Source: Roseinatronobacter sp052379845 (GTDB lineage: Bacteria > Pseudomonadota > Alphaproteobacteria > Rhodobacterales > Rhodobacteraceae). Taken from it: 64,000 nucleotides of DNA. Under the pieces are notes generated by a model. That model was not told the origin of the DNA. It made no database searches and worked only from the letters and a program-made list of their open reading frames with translations. Position 1 is the first letter of the stretch, and each line of letters starts with the position of its first letter. Below are positions 25,453 to 34,532 of the stretch, in pieces. The stretch lies in NCBI GenBank assembly GCA_052379845.1, contig JBQTCF010000001.1; one strand, given 5' to 3'. The position numbers were made by a program, and so were the translations under genes.

Positions 25453-25491
25453 CTGCTTGCATATCAGGTGGCAACGCCCCAAACTTGCGCC

Positions 25492-25965
25492 ATGACACAG
25501 CCTGACAGCGCCCGGTTGAAGCACATTTTGCACCGCACGAAGGTTATTGCCGTTGTGGGGGTTTCCGCCAATCCGGTGCGTCCCAGCTATTTTGTGGCGC
25601 GTTATCTGAAGCTGAAGGGTTACCGCATCATTCCGGTCAATCCGGGGCTGGCGGGGCAAATGCTGTTTGGGGAAACCATCCTTGGCACGGTGGCGGACTG
25701 CCCGCCACAGGTGGATATGGTTGATATTTTCCGCCGGTCCGAACATGTGCCCGAAATTGTTGATGACGCGCTGAAAAACTTGCCGAACCTGCGCACGATC
25801 TGGATGCAGATTGGTGTCCAGCACGAAGGCGCTGCCGCCAAGGCGCAGGCGCGCGGTGTGGATGTGGTGCAAAACCTGTGCCCGAAGATGGAATATCAGC
25901 GCCTGTTCGGGGAATTGCGCATGGGTGGTATCAATACCGGCGTAATTTCATCGCGGCTGACCTAG
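25492..25965 (+). CDS. CoA-binding-domain protein (YccU-like)
   Basis: 157 residues from the ATG at 25492 (MTQPDSARLKHILHRTKVIA). The Rossmann CoA-binding fold is seen as IAVVGVSANPVRPSYFVARY at ~19-38, VNPGLAGQMLFGE at ~48-60, and VDMVDIFRRSEHVPEIVDDA at ~73-92, ending with the CPKMEYQRL segment. Proteins of this kind bind CoA or a related nucleotide; the cellular role is unknown. The ribosome site is poor. Because a terminator sits just before the gene, its own promoter must lie within about 40 bases or the terminator must be read through. Confidence 0.85.
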   Translation: MTQPDSARLKHILHRTKVIAVVGVSANPVRPSYFVARYLKLKGYRIIPVNPGLAGQMLFGETILGTVADCPPQVDMVDIFRRSEHVPEIVDDALKNLPNLRTIWMQIGVQHEGAAAKAQARGVDVVQNLCPKMEYQRLFGELRMGGINTGVISSRLT

Positions 25966-26040
25966 CGCTACGGGGGGCGCGCCTTGGGTGCTTCCCCCCA
26001 TTGTTTCGTTGGGCCATATGATCCCAGCCGTCAGAGGGGG

Positions 26041-26136
26041 TCGCGTTCATGCGCATTCACGCGGCCCGCCCTAACTTTATGTTGTCGCGTGTCGTTTTGC
26101 GCAAAACCGGTTCCCACTTTTGCGCGACATGCTTTA
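26041..26136 (-). repeat. Dispersed intergenic repeat, copy B
   Basis: Read on the minus strand it starts TAAAGCATGTCGCGCAAAAG and continues TGGGAACCGGTTTTGCGC, ending near GCGCATGAACGCGA (26041-26054). The first TAA (26134-26136) is the stop codon of pgm, exactly as copy C supplies the stop of coaD. Confidence 0.8.
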
Positions 26137-27765
26137 GGTGATCACATCAGGTGCGTCGCGTCCGGTATGGGCGCGAATGCCCGCAATCTGGTCTGCGGCG
26201 GCAATCACGTCTGACAGCGCGGTTTGTGCATCCTGTGCCAGCGCATCGGGTGCGGTTTCCAGCCGTTCCAGATAGACGCGCAATGTGGCCCCTGCCGTGC
26301 CGGTGCCCGACAGGCGCAGGACAATCCGCGCGCCATTGGTCAGGAAAATGCGCAGGCCCTGCTGCGTGGCGCAACTGCCGTCCACCGGGTCATCATAGGA
26401 AAATTCGTCGGCGCGTTCCACAGTCAGACCCGCGAAATCCTGCCCCGGCAGGGCGGGCAGGGCCGCGCGCAGCTGGTCCATCAGGGCCTGTGCGGCGTCT
26501 GCGTCCACTTCTTCATAATCATGTCGGGAATAGTAATTCCGCCCGTAGCGCGCCCAATGATCAGCCATCAGCGCGGCCACGGATTTGCCGGTTTGTGCCA
26601 GAATGTTCAGCCATAGCAGCACCGCCCACAGCCCGTCCTTTTCGCGCACATGGCTTGATCCGGTGCCCGCCGATTCCTCGCCGCACAGGGTGACTTTGCC
26701 TGCATCCAGCAGGTTACCAAAGAATTTCCAGCCCGTGGGCGTTTCAAAACACGCGATGCCCTTGGCCTTGGCCACACGGTCCACTGCGCAGGAGGTCGGC
26801 ATGGACCGCGCAACCCCCGCCAGCCCGCCAGCATAGCCCGGCGCCAGATGCGCCAGATCAGCCAGCACCGCAAGCGAGTCGGACGGGCTGACATAGCACC
26901 CGCGCCCCACAATCATGTTGCGGTCCCCGTCCCCGTCTGACGCGGCACCGAAATCGGGTGCATCTGGCCCATACATGGCGGTCATCAGGTCCTTGGCCCA
27001 GATGGGGTTGGGGTCTGGGTGGCCGCCGCCGAAATCCGGCGATGGTGTGCCGTTGACCACACTGCCCGCACGCGCACCCAGACGGTGTTCAAGGATTTCG
27101 CGCGCATAGGGGCCAGTCACCGCATGCATCGCGTCAAACCGCACGGCAAACCCACGGCCAAACAGCGCGCGGATGGCGTCAAAGTCGAACAACGTTTCCA
27201 TCAGGTCGGCATAGTCGCGGATCGGGTCAATGACATCCACGCGCATACCTGCCAGATCATGGCGTCCCTGCACATCGATCGGCACGCCGTCCCCTTCAAG
27301 GATGCGGTATTCCTGAAGGGTCCGGGTGCAGCTAAAAATCTTCTCGGTGACAGATTCGGTTGCGGGGCCGCCATTGGGACCGTTGTATTTCAGGCCAAAA
27401 TCCGCATCAGGGCCACCGGGGTTGTGGCTGGCCGACAGGATCAAGCCGCCATCGGCCTTGTATTTGCGGATGATATGCGACGCGGCGGGCGTGGACAGCA
27501 GACCCCCTTGCCCCACAATGCACGCCGCCGCCCCGTTTGCCGCCGCCATGCGCAAGATCACATCAATCGCACGGTCATTGAAATACCGCCCGTCCCCGCC
27601 CACAACCAGCGTCTGGCCCGCAACCCCGCCAACCCCGTCAAAAATGGCCTGAACATAGTTTTCCAGATAGGGGCTGGCCATGAAAACCGGGGTTTTCTTG
27701 CGCAGGCCCGATGTGCCGGGTTTCTGCCCCTCAATAGGGGTGGTGGCGATGGTCTTGACGGTCAT
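26134..27765 (-). CDS. pgm: Phosphoglucomutase (alpha-D-glucose phosphate-specific)
   Basis: 543 residues from the ATG at 27765 (MTVKTIATTPIEGQKPGTSG), with AAAGGACC upstream; a longer reading from 27879 is not supported. The phosphoserine loop ILSASHNPGGP is at ~110-120, the metal loop ASDGDGDRNMIVG near 295, the sugar-binding GEESAGTGSSH near 380 and the phosphate-binding loop LSGTGTAG near the end. It interconverts glucose-1-phosphate and glucose-6-phosphate, feeding glycogen and envelope-sugar synthesis. The final stop codon lies in a repeat element, so the last residues (DAPDVIT) may have been set by its insertion. Confidence 0.94.
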   Translation of the reverse strand: MTVKTIATTPIEGQKPGTSGLRKKTPVFMASPYLENYVQAIFDGVGGVAGQTLVVGGDGRYFNDRAIDVILRMAAANGAAACIVGQGGLLSTPAASHIIRKYKADGGLILSASHNPGGPDADFGLKYNGPNGGPATESVTEKIFSCTRTLQEYRILEGDGVPIDVQGRHDLAGMRVDVIDPIRDYADLMETLFDFDAIRALFGRGFAVRFDAMHAVTGPYAREILEHRLGARAGSVVNGTPSPDFGGGHPDPNPIWAKDLMTAMYGPDAPDFGAASDGDGDRNMIVGRGCYVSPSDSLAVLADLAHLAPGYAGGLAGVARSMPTSCAVDRVAKAKGIACFETPTGWKFFGNLLDAGKVTLCGEESAGTGSSHVREKDGLWAVLLWLNILAQTGKSVAALMADHWARYGRNYYSRHDYEEVDADAAQALMDQLRAALPALPGQDFAGLTVERADEFSYDDPVDGSCATQQGLRIFLTNGARIVLRLSGTGTAGATLRVYLERLETAPDALAQDAQTALSDVIAAADQIAGIRAHTGRDAPDVIT

Positions 27766-27930
27766 GATAGCGCGGTCCTTTTGTGGTATTCTTGGCCTGC
27801 CGGTCCTGAAAATGCCATTCGTGCCATGCGATTGGTAGGCTTCGGCAAGCTTGAAGGTCAAGGGCAGGGCCATGGGCAATTTCAGTCTGGGTGTCGAATA
27901 TGGTTAATTCGGCTTCAATTTCATGACGGA

Positions 27931-27948
27931 ATGCCAAAATAATGGCAT
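27931..27948. promoter_or_regulatory. Inverted repeat upstream of pgm, possible operator
   Basis: ATGCCA-AAATAA-TGGCAT is a perfect 6-bp inverted repeat with an AT-rich centre, 166 bases before the pgm start, with a half-like CCGGCAT following at 27953. No regulator can be named. Confidence 0.3.
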
Positions 27949-28002
27949 GAAACCGGCATTCAAATGGCGCGGAAAATGGCGTGGCAAAAGGGCCAAACGC
28001 AA

Positions 28003-28033
28003 ACACGCGGCAGGGCCGGACCCTGCCGCGTGT
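28003..28033 (-). terminator. Terminator of ilvE
   Basis: ACACGCGGCAGGG (28003-28015) and CCCTGCCGCGTGT (28021-28033) form a perfect 13-bp stem with a five-base loop. On the minus strand it starts 27 bases after the ilvE stop and is followed by TTGCGTTTGG, a modest T run. Confidence 0.75.
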
Positions 28034-28059
28034 CAAGCTGTCGCAACATATTCGCCCTG

Positions 28060-28929
28060 TCAGGCGCGCACCAGCGCCTCATAGGTTTCGGCAACCTTGC
28101 GCGTCATCTGGCCCACCTGAAAATCATGCGGGCCAATCTGGCCCACAGGGGTGATTTCGGCGGCGGTGCCGGTCAACCAGCATTCGGAAAAATCGGCCAG
28201 TTCTTCGGGCATGATATGGCGTTCATGCACTGTGATTCCCATGTCGCGCAGCATGGCAATAACCGTCTGGCGGGTAATGCCGTTCAGAATGGCATCGGGA
28301 ATTGGTGTGTGCACTTCGCCATCCTTGACGAAAAACACGTTCGCGCCTGTCGCTTCGGCCACATAGCCGCGATAGTCATAAAACAGCGCGTCCGAACAGC
28401 CCTTTTCCTCGGCTGCGTGTTTCGACATTGTGCAGATCATATACAGCCCTGCGGCCTTGGCCGCTGTCGGGATGGTTTCGGGCGAGGGGCGGCGCCATTT
28501 GGCGATGTCCAGCTTCGCGCCCTGCATTTTGGCGTCCCCATAATACGCCCCCCATTCCCATGCCGCGATGGCCACGCGCACCGGGTTGCGCCGTGCGGCT
28601 ACGCCCATATCCTCGCCCACACCGCGCCAGGCCAGCGCACGCACATAGGCATTTGTCAGGTTGTTTGCGCGCAGCACTTCGGCCTTGGCTTCTTCCAATT
28701 GGTCCACGCTGTAGGGGATCTGCATGTCCAGCAACCGCCCCGATTCCAGCAGGCGTTCGGAATGTTCGCGGCTTTTGAAAATCTTGCCGTTATAGCACCG
28801 CTCCCCTTCAAATACCGACGAGGCATAATGCATGGCATGCGTCAGGATATGCACATTGGCATCCCGCCAGGGCACCATGGTTCCATCCATCCAGATCAAG
28901 CCTTCTCTGTCGTCATATGCCCCGGCCAT
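28060..28929 (-). CDS. ilvE: Branched-chain amino acid aminotransferase
   Basis: 289 residues from the ATG at 28929 (MAGAYDDREGLIWMDGTMVP), preceded by a very strong GAGGAGG; a longer frame reaches 29022 without such a site. Fold-type IV PLP aminotransferase: HAMHYASSVFEGERCYNGKI at ~31-50, PLP lysine probably in TAAKAAGLYM near 160, YVAEATGANVFFVKDG near 200 and NGITRQTVIAMLRDMG. It catalyses the last step of Leu, Ile and Val synthesis with 2-oxoglutarate/glutamate. It is divergent from the petP/petR-like regulators, with 171 bases between the starts. Confidence 0.93.
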   Translation of the reverse strand: MAGAYDDREGLIWMDGTMVPWRDANVHILTHAMHYASSVFEGERCYNGKIFKSREHSERLLESGRLLDMQIPYSVDQLEEAKAEVLRANNLTNAYVRALAWRGVGEDMGVAARRNPVRVAIAAWEWGAYYGDAKMQGAKLDIAKWRRPSPETIPTAAKAAGLYMICTMSKHAAEEKGCSDALFYDYRGYVAEATGANVFFVKDGEVHTPIPDAILNGITRQTVIAMLRDMGITVHERHIMPEELADFSECWLTGTAAEITPVGQIGPHDFQVGQMTRKVAETYEALVRA

Positions 28930-29100
28930 GCATGCCTCCTCATTTGGCAGATTTTCAATAGTTACGCAATTTAGGTCCACATCGGTCATAATGTTGCGCG
29001 AAAACTGATGAATCGCTAGCAATTCGATCTTGGAATGTCAACAAGGCTGACATAAAATGGCGCAAAGATTAATCAGACGGGCATTCAGGGCGGGGAAAGC

Positions 29101-29610
29101 ATGGGACAAGGTGGATCTGGAACACTTGGCGGCGAAAATCTGCTTTTCCTGACGGATGAACAGTTGCGCAAAGGCATTGAAGCGATGTTCTTTGCCTATC
29201 GTGGCTTCACGGCGGACCCTGACCGCATTCTGGCCGAGCATGGCTATGGCCGGGCACATCATCGCGCGTTGCATTTCATCAACCGCACCCATGGCACCAC
29301 GGTAAACAACCTGCTGACTGTGCTGGGCGTGACCAAGCAATCGTTGAACCGCGTGTTGCGCACCCTGATCGAAGACGGGCTTGTGGACAGCCGCATCGGC
29401 CGCACCGACCGGCGCGAACGCAATCTGTATCTGACCGAAAGCGGCAGGACCCTTGAACGCAAGTTATCCGAAGCGCAGCGTGACCGCATGCGTGCCGCCT
29501 ATCGCGCTGCCGGGCCGCAAGCTGTGGCAGGGTTCCGCCAGGTACTGGAGGCCATGATGGATGACGAGATTTTTCGTCAATATATCGCCCTGAAGGAGCG
29601 TCGCACATGA
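29101..29610 (+). CDS. petP: MarR-family transcriptional regulator, PetP-like
   Basis: 169 residues. Winged helix-turn-helix of the MarR family: GRAHHRALHFINRTHGTTVN at ~43-62, LLTVLGVTKQSLNRVLRTLI (recognition helix) at ~64-83, and the wing DSRIGRTDRRERNLYLTESG at ~89-108. Its stop overlaps the start of the following response-regulator gene by four bases. In Rhodobacter capsulatus a MarR-like PetP and response regulator PetR form an operon needed for cytochrome bc1 and growth; the arrangement here matches, so the symbols are given by analogy. Confidence 0.8.
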   Translation: MGQGGSGTLGGENLLFLTDEQLRKGIEAMFFAYRGFTADPDRILAEHGYGRAHHRALHFINRTHGTTVNNLLTVLGVTKQSLNRVLRTLIEDGLVDSRIGRTDRRERNLYLTESGRTLERKLSEAQRDRMRAAYRAAGPQAVAGFRQVLEAMMDDEIFRQYIALKERRT

Positions 29611-30326
29611 GCGCAGAAACCGCCGCGCATCTGTTGATTGTGGATGATGACGCGCGCATCCGCAGCTTGTTGCAGAAATACCTTATCCGCAACGGATTCA
29701 TGGTGACCGCCGCGCGCGACGCGGCACATGCCCGCAGGCTTCTTGCCGGGCTTAGTTTCGACCTTGTGGTGCTGGATGTGATGATGCCGGGCGAAGATGG
29801 CATAAGCCTGACACGCCATATATGCACCGATACCGCGATGCCGGTTTTACTGCTGACCGCCAAGGGCGAGGCCGAGGACAGGATTTCAGGGTTCGAAGCG
29901 GGGGCCGATGACTATTTGCCCAAACCGTTTGAACCGCGTGAATTGTTGCTGCGCATCAACGCCATTCTGCGCCGCCGCCCGCAACCCGCCGCAACCGAGG
30001 TGCTGCCCCAGGTGCTGATCATGGGACCGCTGCGCTATGATCTGGAACGCGGTGAATTGAAACGCGGGGACACTGTTATCCGGCTGACCCAGACCGAAGC
30101 CACCATCATGCGCTTTTTCTGCGAACGTCCCGGCGAGGTGATCCGCCGCGAGGCCTTGGTCGACCATCTGGGCCGCGACCGGGCCGGGCACAGCGCGGTA
30201 GTCGGGCAGGATCGCGCGGTGGATGTGCAGATTACACGCCTGCGCCGCAAGATTGAACATGACCCCAAAACCCCCCGACACCTGCAAACTGTCCGGGGCG
30301 CAGGGTATATGCTGGTCGCGGATTGA
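29607..30326 (+). CDS. petR: OmpR/PhoB-type response regulator, PetR-like
   Basis: 239 residues. Receiver domain ~8-122: acidic pair VDDDARI, phospho-acceptor Asp in LVVLDVMMPGEDG near 56, Thr in LLTAKGEAED, and Lys in ADDYLPKPFEP near 110. A C-terminal winged-helix domain (~140-237) ends DPKTPRHLQTVRGAGYMLVAD, typical of the OmpR class. No histidine kinase gene is adjacent, as is also the case for R. capsulatus petPR. It is translationally coupled to petP by an ATGA overlap. Confidence 0.87.
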   Translation: MSAETAAHLLIVDDDARIRSLLQKYLIRNGFMVTAARDAAHARRLLAGLSFDLVVLDVMMPGEDGISLTRHICTDTAMPVLLLTAKGEAEDRISGFEAGADDYLPKPFEPRELLLRINAILRRRPQPAATEVLPQVLIMGPLRYDLERGELKRGDTVIRLTQTEATIMRFFCERPGEVIRREALVDHLGRDRAGHSAVVGQDRAVDVQITRLRRKIEHDPKTPRHLQTVRGAGYMLVAD

Positions 30327-30454
30327 ACGCCGCAATCGCGCCGCCCATGGGGCGCTTTGCGCAGCCCCCCAGCGGCAGGGCAGGGCAAAAGCGGGGTTTC
30401 TAAGCCCGTTGAAAGCAGGTAAAGCTGCCCAAAATCAGACGGAAGCCCAGAACC

Positions 30455-32242
30455 GTGTCCAGCCTGTCCAACCCCAGCAGACGTGAAACCCAACGCCGCA
30501 ATGATTGGGTCATTGCCCATTGGTTATGGCGCAACTTCGTGCGTCACCGCCTGAAATTCATCGGGGTGGCTGTTGCGTTCATGGTCATCGAGGCGCTGAT
30601 GCTGGGCGCGCTGAGCTATCTTATCCAGCCCATGTTCGATGATGTGATGATCGCGGGCGACCGGGGCAGCCTGTATTGGGTCGCCATGGGGATGGCGGCG
30701 GTGTTTTTCGGGCGCGGTCTGGCGCGGCTGGCGCATAAATCCGTGATGGTCATTCAGGCCGAAGGCGCCGTTGCCGAATTGCAGACCATGCTTCTGGGCC
30801 ATCTGATGCGGCTGGACCAAAGTTTCTTCAAGCTGCATGCGCCGGGCATCCTGATTGAACGTGTGCGCGGGGATTCCTATGCCGTGGGGGGGCTGTTTCA
30901 GGGGCTGATCACCGGGTTTGGCCGCGACGGGGCGGCCGTGATTGTGCTGTTTGGGGTCGCGCTGTGGACAGACTGGCAATGGACACTGGTTGCGCTTGTG
31001 GCCATTCCGCTTCTTGTGCTGCCGTTGCTATGGCTGCAGCGCCTTATCCGCCGGCGCAGCAAGGAATCGCGCGTGGCCGCCGCCAATTGCTCCAACCGTC
31101 TGGATGAGGCGTTTCACGGGATTTCCACCATCCAGCTGACCGGAACCGAAACCCGCGAATTGTCGCGGTTTCAGTCGGTCATGCGCGAATATGTGCGCAA
31201 GGCCGTGCGCGCCGCAATTGGCCATGCGGCGGTGCCCACGGTCATGGATTTCGGCGCGGCCATCGGTTTTGCCATGGTGCTGATCTATGGCGGGATGCAG
31301 ATTATTGACGGCACGCGCACTGTCGGGCAGTTCATGTCATTCTTCACTGCGCTTGGGTTGCTGTTTGACCCGATGCGCCGCTTTTCCGCGCTAAGTGCAG
31401 AATGGCAGACCTTGCTTGCGTCACTGGAACGCACGCATGGCTTGTTGCAGGTTCAGGCCAAGGTCACGAACCCACCCGCGCCGCGCGCCGCTGTGCCGCC
31501 CCGCGCGCAGGCCGATGTCACGTTTCAGGATGTGGAATTTTCGTATGATGCCGAACCCGTCTTGCGCGGGCTGTCCTTCGCGGCGGCGGCAGGCAAGACG
31601 ACGGCTATTGTGGGGCCGTCAGGGGCCGGGAAATCCACTGTGTTTTCCTTGCTGACGCGCCTTGCAGATGTCACATCCGGCCAGGTGTTGCTGGGCGGTC
31701 AGGACATCCGGACCATGGATCTGGTGCAATTGCGCCAGTGCTTCGCGGTGGTCAGTCAGGATACGGCGCTGTTTGACGAATCAATCCGTGACAATGTGAC
31801 CATGGGCGCCGAAAATGTGTCCGATGCGGCATTGAAGGCGGCCTTGCGCGCCGCCCATGTTGATGATTTTCTGTCGCTTATGCCGCAAGGTGTCGATACC
31901 TCCGCTGGTCCGCGCGGGTCGTCGCTGTCGGGTGGGCAGCGCCAGCGGGTGGCGATTGCGCGCGCGCTGCTGCGCGATGCGCCGGTGTTGCTGCTGGACG
32001 AAGCGACAAGCGCACTGGACGCGAAATCCGAAGCGTTCGTGCAGGAAGCGCTGAACAAGCTTGCGGCAGGGCGCACGACAATCGTGATTGCCCACAGGCT
32101 GTCCACTGTGCGCAATGCCGACAAGATTGTGGTCATGGACCGTGGCCGCGTGGTCGAGCAGGGCAGCCATGCCGAATTGCTGGCCCTTGGCGGGGCCTAT
32201 GCGCGGCTATATGCAATCCAGTTCGGGGATCAGCCCGAATAA
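30455..32242 (+). CDS. ABC exporter, fused permease and ATPase (second copy)
   Basis: 595 residues from a GTG at 30455 (GTGTCCAGCC), with GGAAG ten bases before. Transmembrane domain ~25-320 with six hydrophobic segments; nucleotide-binding domain ~345-590 with Walker A GPSGAGKST near 388, signature SLSGGQRQR, Walker B LLLDEATSALD and IVIAHRLSTVR. MQIIDGTRTVGQFMSFFTAL and the QPMFDDVM loop in the first helix pair resemble MsbA-type lipid flippases more than the copy at 6316-8103 does, but the cargo is not decidable. It precedes accA by 98 bases on the same strand. Confidence 0.88.
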   Translation: MSSLSNPSRRETQRRNDWVIAHWLWRNFVRHRLKFIGVAVAFMVIEALMLGALSYLIQPMFDDVMIAGDRGSLYWVAMGMAAVFFGRGLARLAHKSVMVIQAEGAVAELQTMLLGHLMRLDQSFFKLHAPGILIERVRGDSYAVGGLFQGLITGFGRDGAAVIVLFGVALWTDWQWTLVALVAIPLLVLPLLWLQRLIRRRSKESRVAAANCSNRLDEAFHGISTIQLTGTETRELSRFQSVMREYVRKAVRAAIGHAAVPTVMDFGAAIGFAMVLIYGGMQIIDGTRTVGQFMSFFTALGLLFDPMRRFSALSAEWQTLLASLERTHGLLQVQAKVTNPPAPRAAVPPRAQADVTFQDVEFSYDAEPVLRGLSFAAAAGKTTAIVGPSGAGKSTVFSLLTRLADVTSGQVLLGGQDIRTMDLVQLRQCFAVVSQDTALFDESIRDNVTMGAENVSDAALKAALRAAHVDDFLSLMPQGVDTSAGPRGSSLSGGQRQRVAIARALLRDAPVLLLDEATSALDAKSEAFVQEALNKLAAGRTTIVIAHRLSTVRNADKIVVMDRGRVVEQGSHAELLALGGAYARLYAIQFGDQPE

Positions 32243-32340
32243 GCCAGTGTCGCGGTCCCTGCGCCCGGAGTGCTGCGCTTCCAGATTGCAAATCGCGCCC
32301 TGCTGACGCATAACCCCCCAAACTGCGAGTGGAATGTTTG

Positions 32341-33300
32341 ATGAATTATCTGGAATTCGAAAAACCGCTGGCCGAGATTGAAGGCAAGGCAACCGAATTG
32401 CGGGCCATGGCTGCGGCCAACCCCGAAACTGATCTTGCCAAAGAAGCGGCCGCGCTGGACCAGAAGGCGCAAAAGCTGCTGGTGGACCTGTATAAGAACC
32501 TGACGCCATGGCGGAAATGTCAGGTTGCCCGCCATCCTGACAGGCCGCATTGCAAGGATTATGTCGATGCCTTGTTTGATGAATTCACATCCCTTGCCGG
32601 GGATCGCGGCTTCGCCGAAGATGAAGCAGTCATCGGGGGACTTGCACGCCTGAAGGGGCGTGCAGTCGTGGTGATCGGTCAGGAAAAAGGCCATGATACC
32701 CAAAGCCGCTTGCGGCGCAATTTCGGCATGGCCCGCCCCGAAGGCTACCGCAAGGCCATACGCCTGATGGACATCGCCCAGCGTTTTGGCCTGCCGGTCA
32801 TTACCCTTGTGGACACGCCCGGTGCCTATCCGGGCAAGGGGGCGGAAGAACGCGGTCAGGCCGAAGCGATTGCGCGCTGCACCCAGAAATGCCTAAGCCT
32901 TGGTGTGCCGCTGGTGTCTGTCATCATCGGCGAAGGCGGGTCTGGCGGGGCTGTGGCCTTTGCCACTGCAAACCGCATCGCCATGCTGGAACATTCCGTC
33001 TATTCGGTGATCAGCCCCGAAGGCTGCGCGTCCATCCTTTGGAAGGATTCCGACAAAATGCGCGAAGCGGCCGAAGCGCTGCGATTGACAGCGCAGGACC
33101 TGAAGAAGCTGGATGTCATTGACCGGATTATCCCCGAACCGCTGGGCGGTGCACAGCGCGACCGGGACGCCATGATCAAGGGCGTGGGGGCTGCATTGGA
33201 CGCCATGCTGGGCGAGTTGGACGGCAAGGATGCGGCGGCGCTGAAACAGGACCGGCGCAAGAAATTCCTGAACATGGGCGCAAAGGGGCTGTCAGCCTGA
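32341..33300 (+). CDS. accA: Acetyl-CoA carboxylase, carboxyltransferase alpha subunit
   Basis: 319 residues from the ATG at 32341 (MNYLEFEKPLAEIEGKATEL). Crotonase-fold carboxyltransferase with GARMQE-equivalent and RNFGMARPEGYRKAIRLM at ~121-138, VDTPGAYPGKGAEERGQAEA at ~155-174 and GEGGSGGAVAFATANRIAML at ~196-215. With AccD (50478-51404 here, unlinked) it transfers the carboxyl group from biotin to acetyl-CoA, giving malonyl-CoA for fatty-acid synthesis. Convergent with acuI, 29 bases between the stops. Confidence 0.96.
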   Translation: MNYLEFEKPLAEIEGKATELRAMAAANPETDLAKEAAALDQKAQKLLVDLYKNLTPWRKCQVARHPDRPHCKDYVDALFDEFTSLAGDRGFAEDEAVIGGLARLKGRAVVVIGQEKGHDTQSRLRRNFGMARPEGYRKAIRLMDIAQRFGLPVITLVDTPGAYPGKGAEERGQAEAIARCTQKCLSLGVPLVSVIIGEGGSGGAVAFATANRIAMLEHSVYSVISPEGCASILWKDSDKMREAAEALRLTAQDLKKLDVIDRIIPEPLGGAQRDRDAMIKGVGAALDAMLGELDGKDAAALKQDRRKKFLNMGAKGLSA

Positions 33301-33329
33301 CACCCCCCTTTTCCATCTGCCGATGATGA

Positions 33330-34322
33330 TCAGGCGTTCACATCCACCACAACACGCCCCCTGACGCCCCCTTTCAGAATATCGGCGGCCAGCGCTGGCA
33401 GGTCGGACAATGTTGCAGGCTGGATCATCATGTCCAGCTTGTTTATGGGCAGGTCGCGGGCAAGCCGTTCCCACGCCCGCAGGCGGTTGTCATAGGGCTG
33501 CATCACGGAATCAATGCCCAACAGATTGACCCCGCGCAGCAAGAAGGGAATGACTGTTGCAGGCAGGTTTGCGCCGCCCGCCAGCCCGACCGCTGCGACA
33601 GAACCGCCATAGTGTATTTGCCCCAGCACGCGCGCCAGCATCGCGCCGCCGACCGTGTCCACACAGCCCGCCCAGTTTTCCGATTCCAGCGGGCGTTTCA
33701 CGGTTTCGTTCAGCGTTTCGCGCGCAACGATCTGGCTGGCCCCAAGATCGCGCAAATAGGGTTCCGCGTCTGGCCTGCCGGTCACGGCGGCAACCTCATG
33801 GCCCAGCGCGGCCAGCAAGGCTATGGCAACAGACCCAACACCGCCCGCCGCGCCCGTCACCAGAACAGGGGCCTTGGCCGTGGTCAGGCCGTGATCTTCC
33901 AGCGCCATGACCGCCAGCATGGCGGTAAACCCCGCAGTGCCAATGGCCATTGCCTGACGGGTGGTCAGGCCCGCAGGCAGCGGCACCAGCCAGTCCGCGC
34001 GCACACGCGCCTTTTGTGCATAGCCGCCCCAATGGGTTTCCCCCACACGCCAGCCGGTCAGAACCACCTTGTCGCCGGGGGCATAGCGCGGGTCGTCACT
34101 GGCAGCGACAGTGCCCGCGAAATCAATGCCCGGCACATGCGGATAGCTGCGCACCAAGCCGCCACCGGGACCAACACACAGCCCGTCCTTGTAGTTCAGC
34201 GTCGAATATTCCACCGCGACAGTTACATCCCCTGCGGGCAGCGCGTCTTCTGTCAGGGTCTGGATGCTGGCATGGGGTTTTCCATCCGCATTCTTATCGA
34301 CGACAAGTGCCTTGAAGCTCAT
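33330..34322 (-). CDS. acuI: Acryloyl-CoA reductase (NADPH), AcuI-type MDR oxidoreductase
   Basis: 330 residues from the ATG at 34322 (MSFKALVVDKNADGKPHASI), with GAAAGGACC upstream. Zinc-free medium-chain dehydrogenase: catalytic-domain VEYSTLNYKDGLCVGPGGGL at ~37-56, VPGIDFAGTV at ~62-71, and the cofactor loop VLVTGAAGGVGSVAIALLAA at ~150-169. AcuI reduces acryloyl-CoA to propanoyl-CoA and detoxifies acrylate made from DMSP; it also serves 3-hydroxypropionate and propionate routes. No dmdA or ddd gene is next to it here, so the substrate source is unproven. YhdH-like quinone oxidoreductase is the alternative name. Confidence 0.87.
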   Translation of the reverse strand: MSFKALVVDKNADGKPHASIQTLTEDALPAGDVTVAVEYSTLNYKDGLCVGPGGGLVRSYPHVPGIDFAGTVAASDDPRYAPGDKVVLTGWRVGETHWGGYAQKARVRADWLVPLPAGLTTRQAMAIGTAGFTAMLAVMALEDHGLTTAKAPVLVTGAAGGVGSVAIALLAALGHEVAAVTGRPDAEPYLRDLGASQIVARETLNETVKRPLESENWAGCVDTVGGAMLARVLGQIHYGGSVAAVGLAGGANLPATVIPFLLRGVNLLGIDSVMQPYDNRLRAWERLARDLPINKLDMMIQPATLSDLPALAADILKGGVRGRVVVDVNA

Positions 34323-34532
34323 GATTGGTCCTTTCAGGTTCCGCGCTGCGCCTTCCGCCTTGGACAGCGGCCCCGCATCTTCTATGCTTGGCATAGCAAA
34401 CTGGCGTATCTGTGACAAACCTTCAATATCGGGAATACCGTTTGTGCAGGGGCGTTTGATGCGCAGGCGTGGCATATCTTGATGGTGCGCGCAGGACACA
34501 CCGCCGGGGGCAGCCCGGCAGATTGGGCAGGA

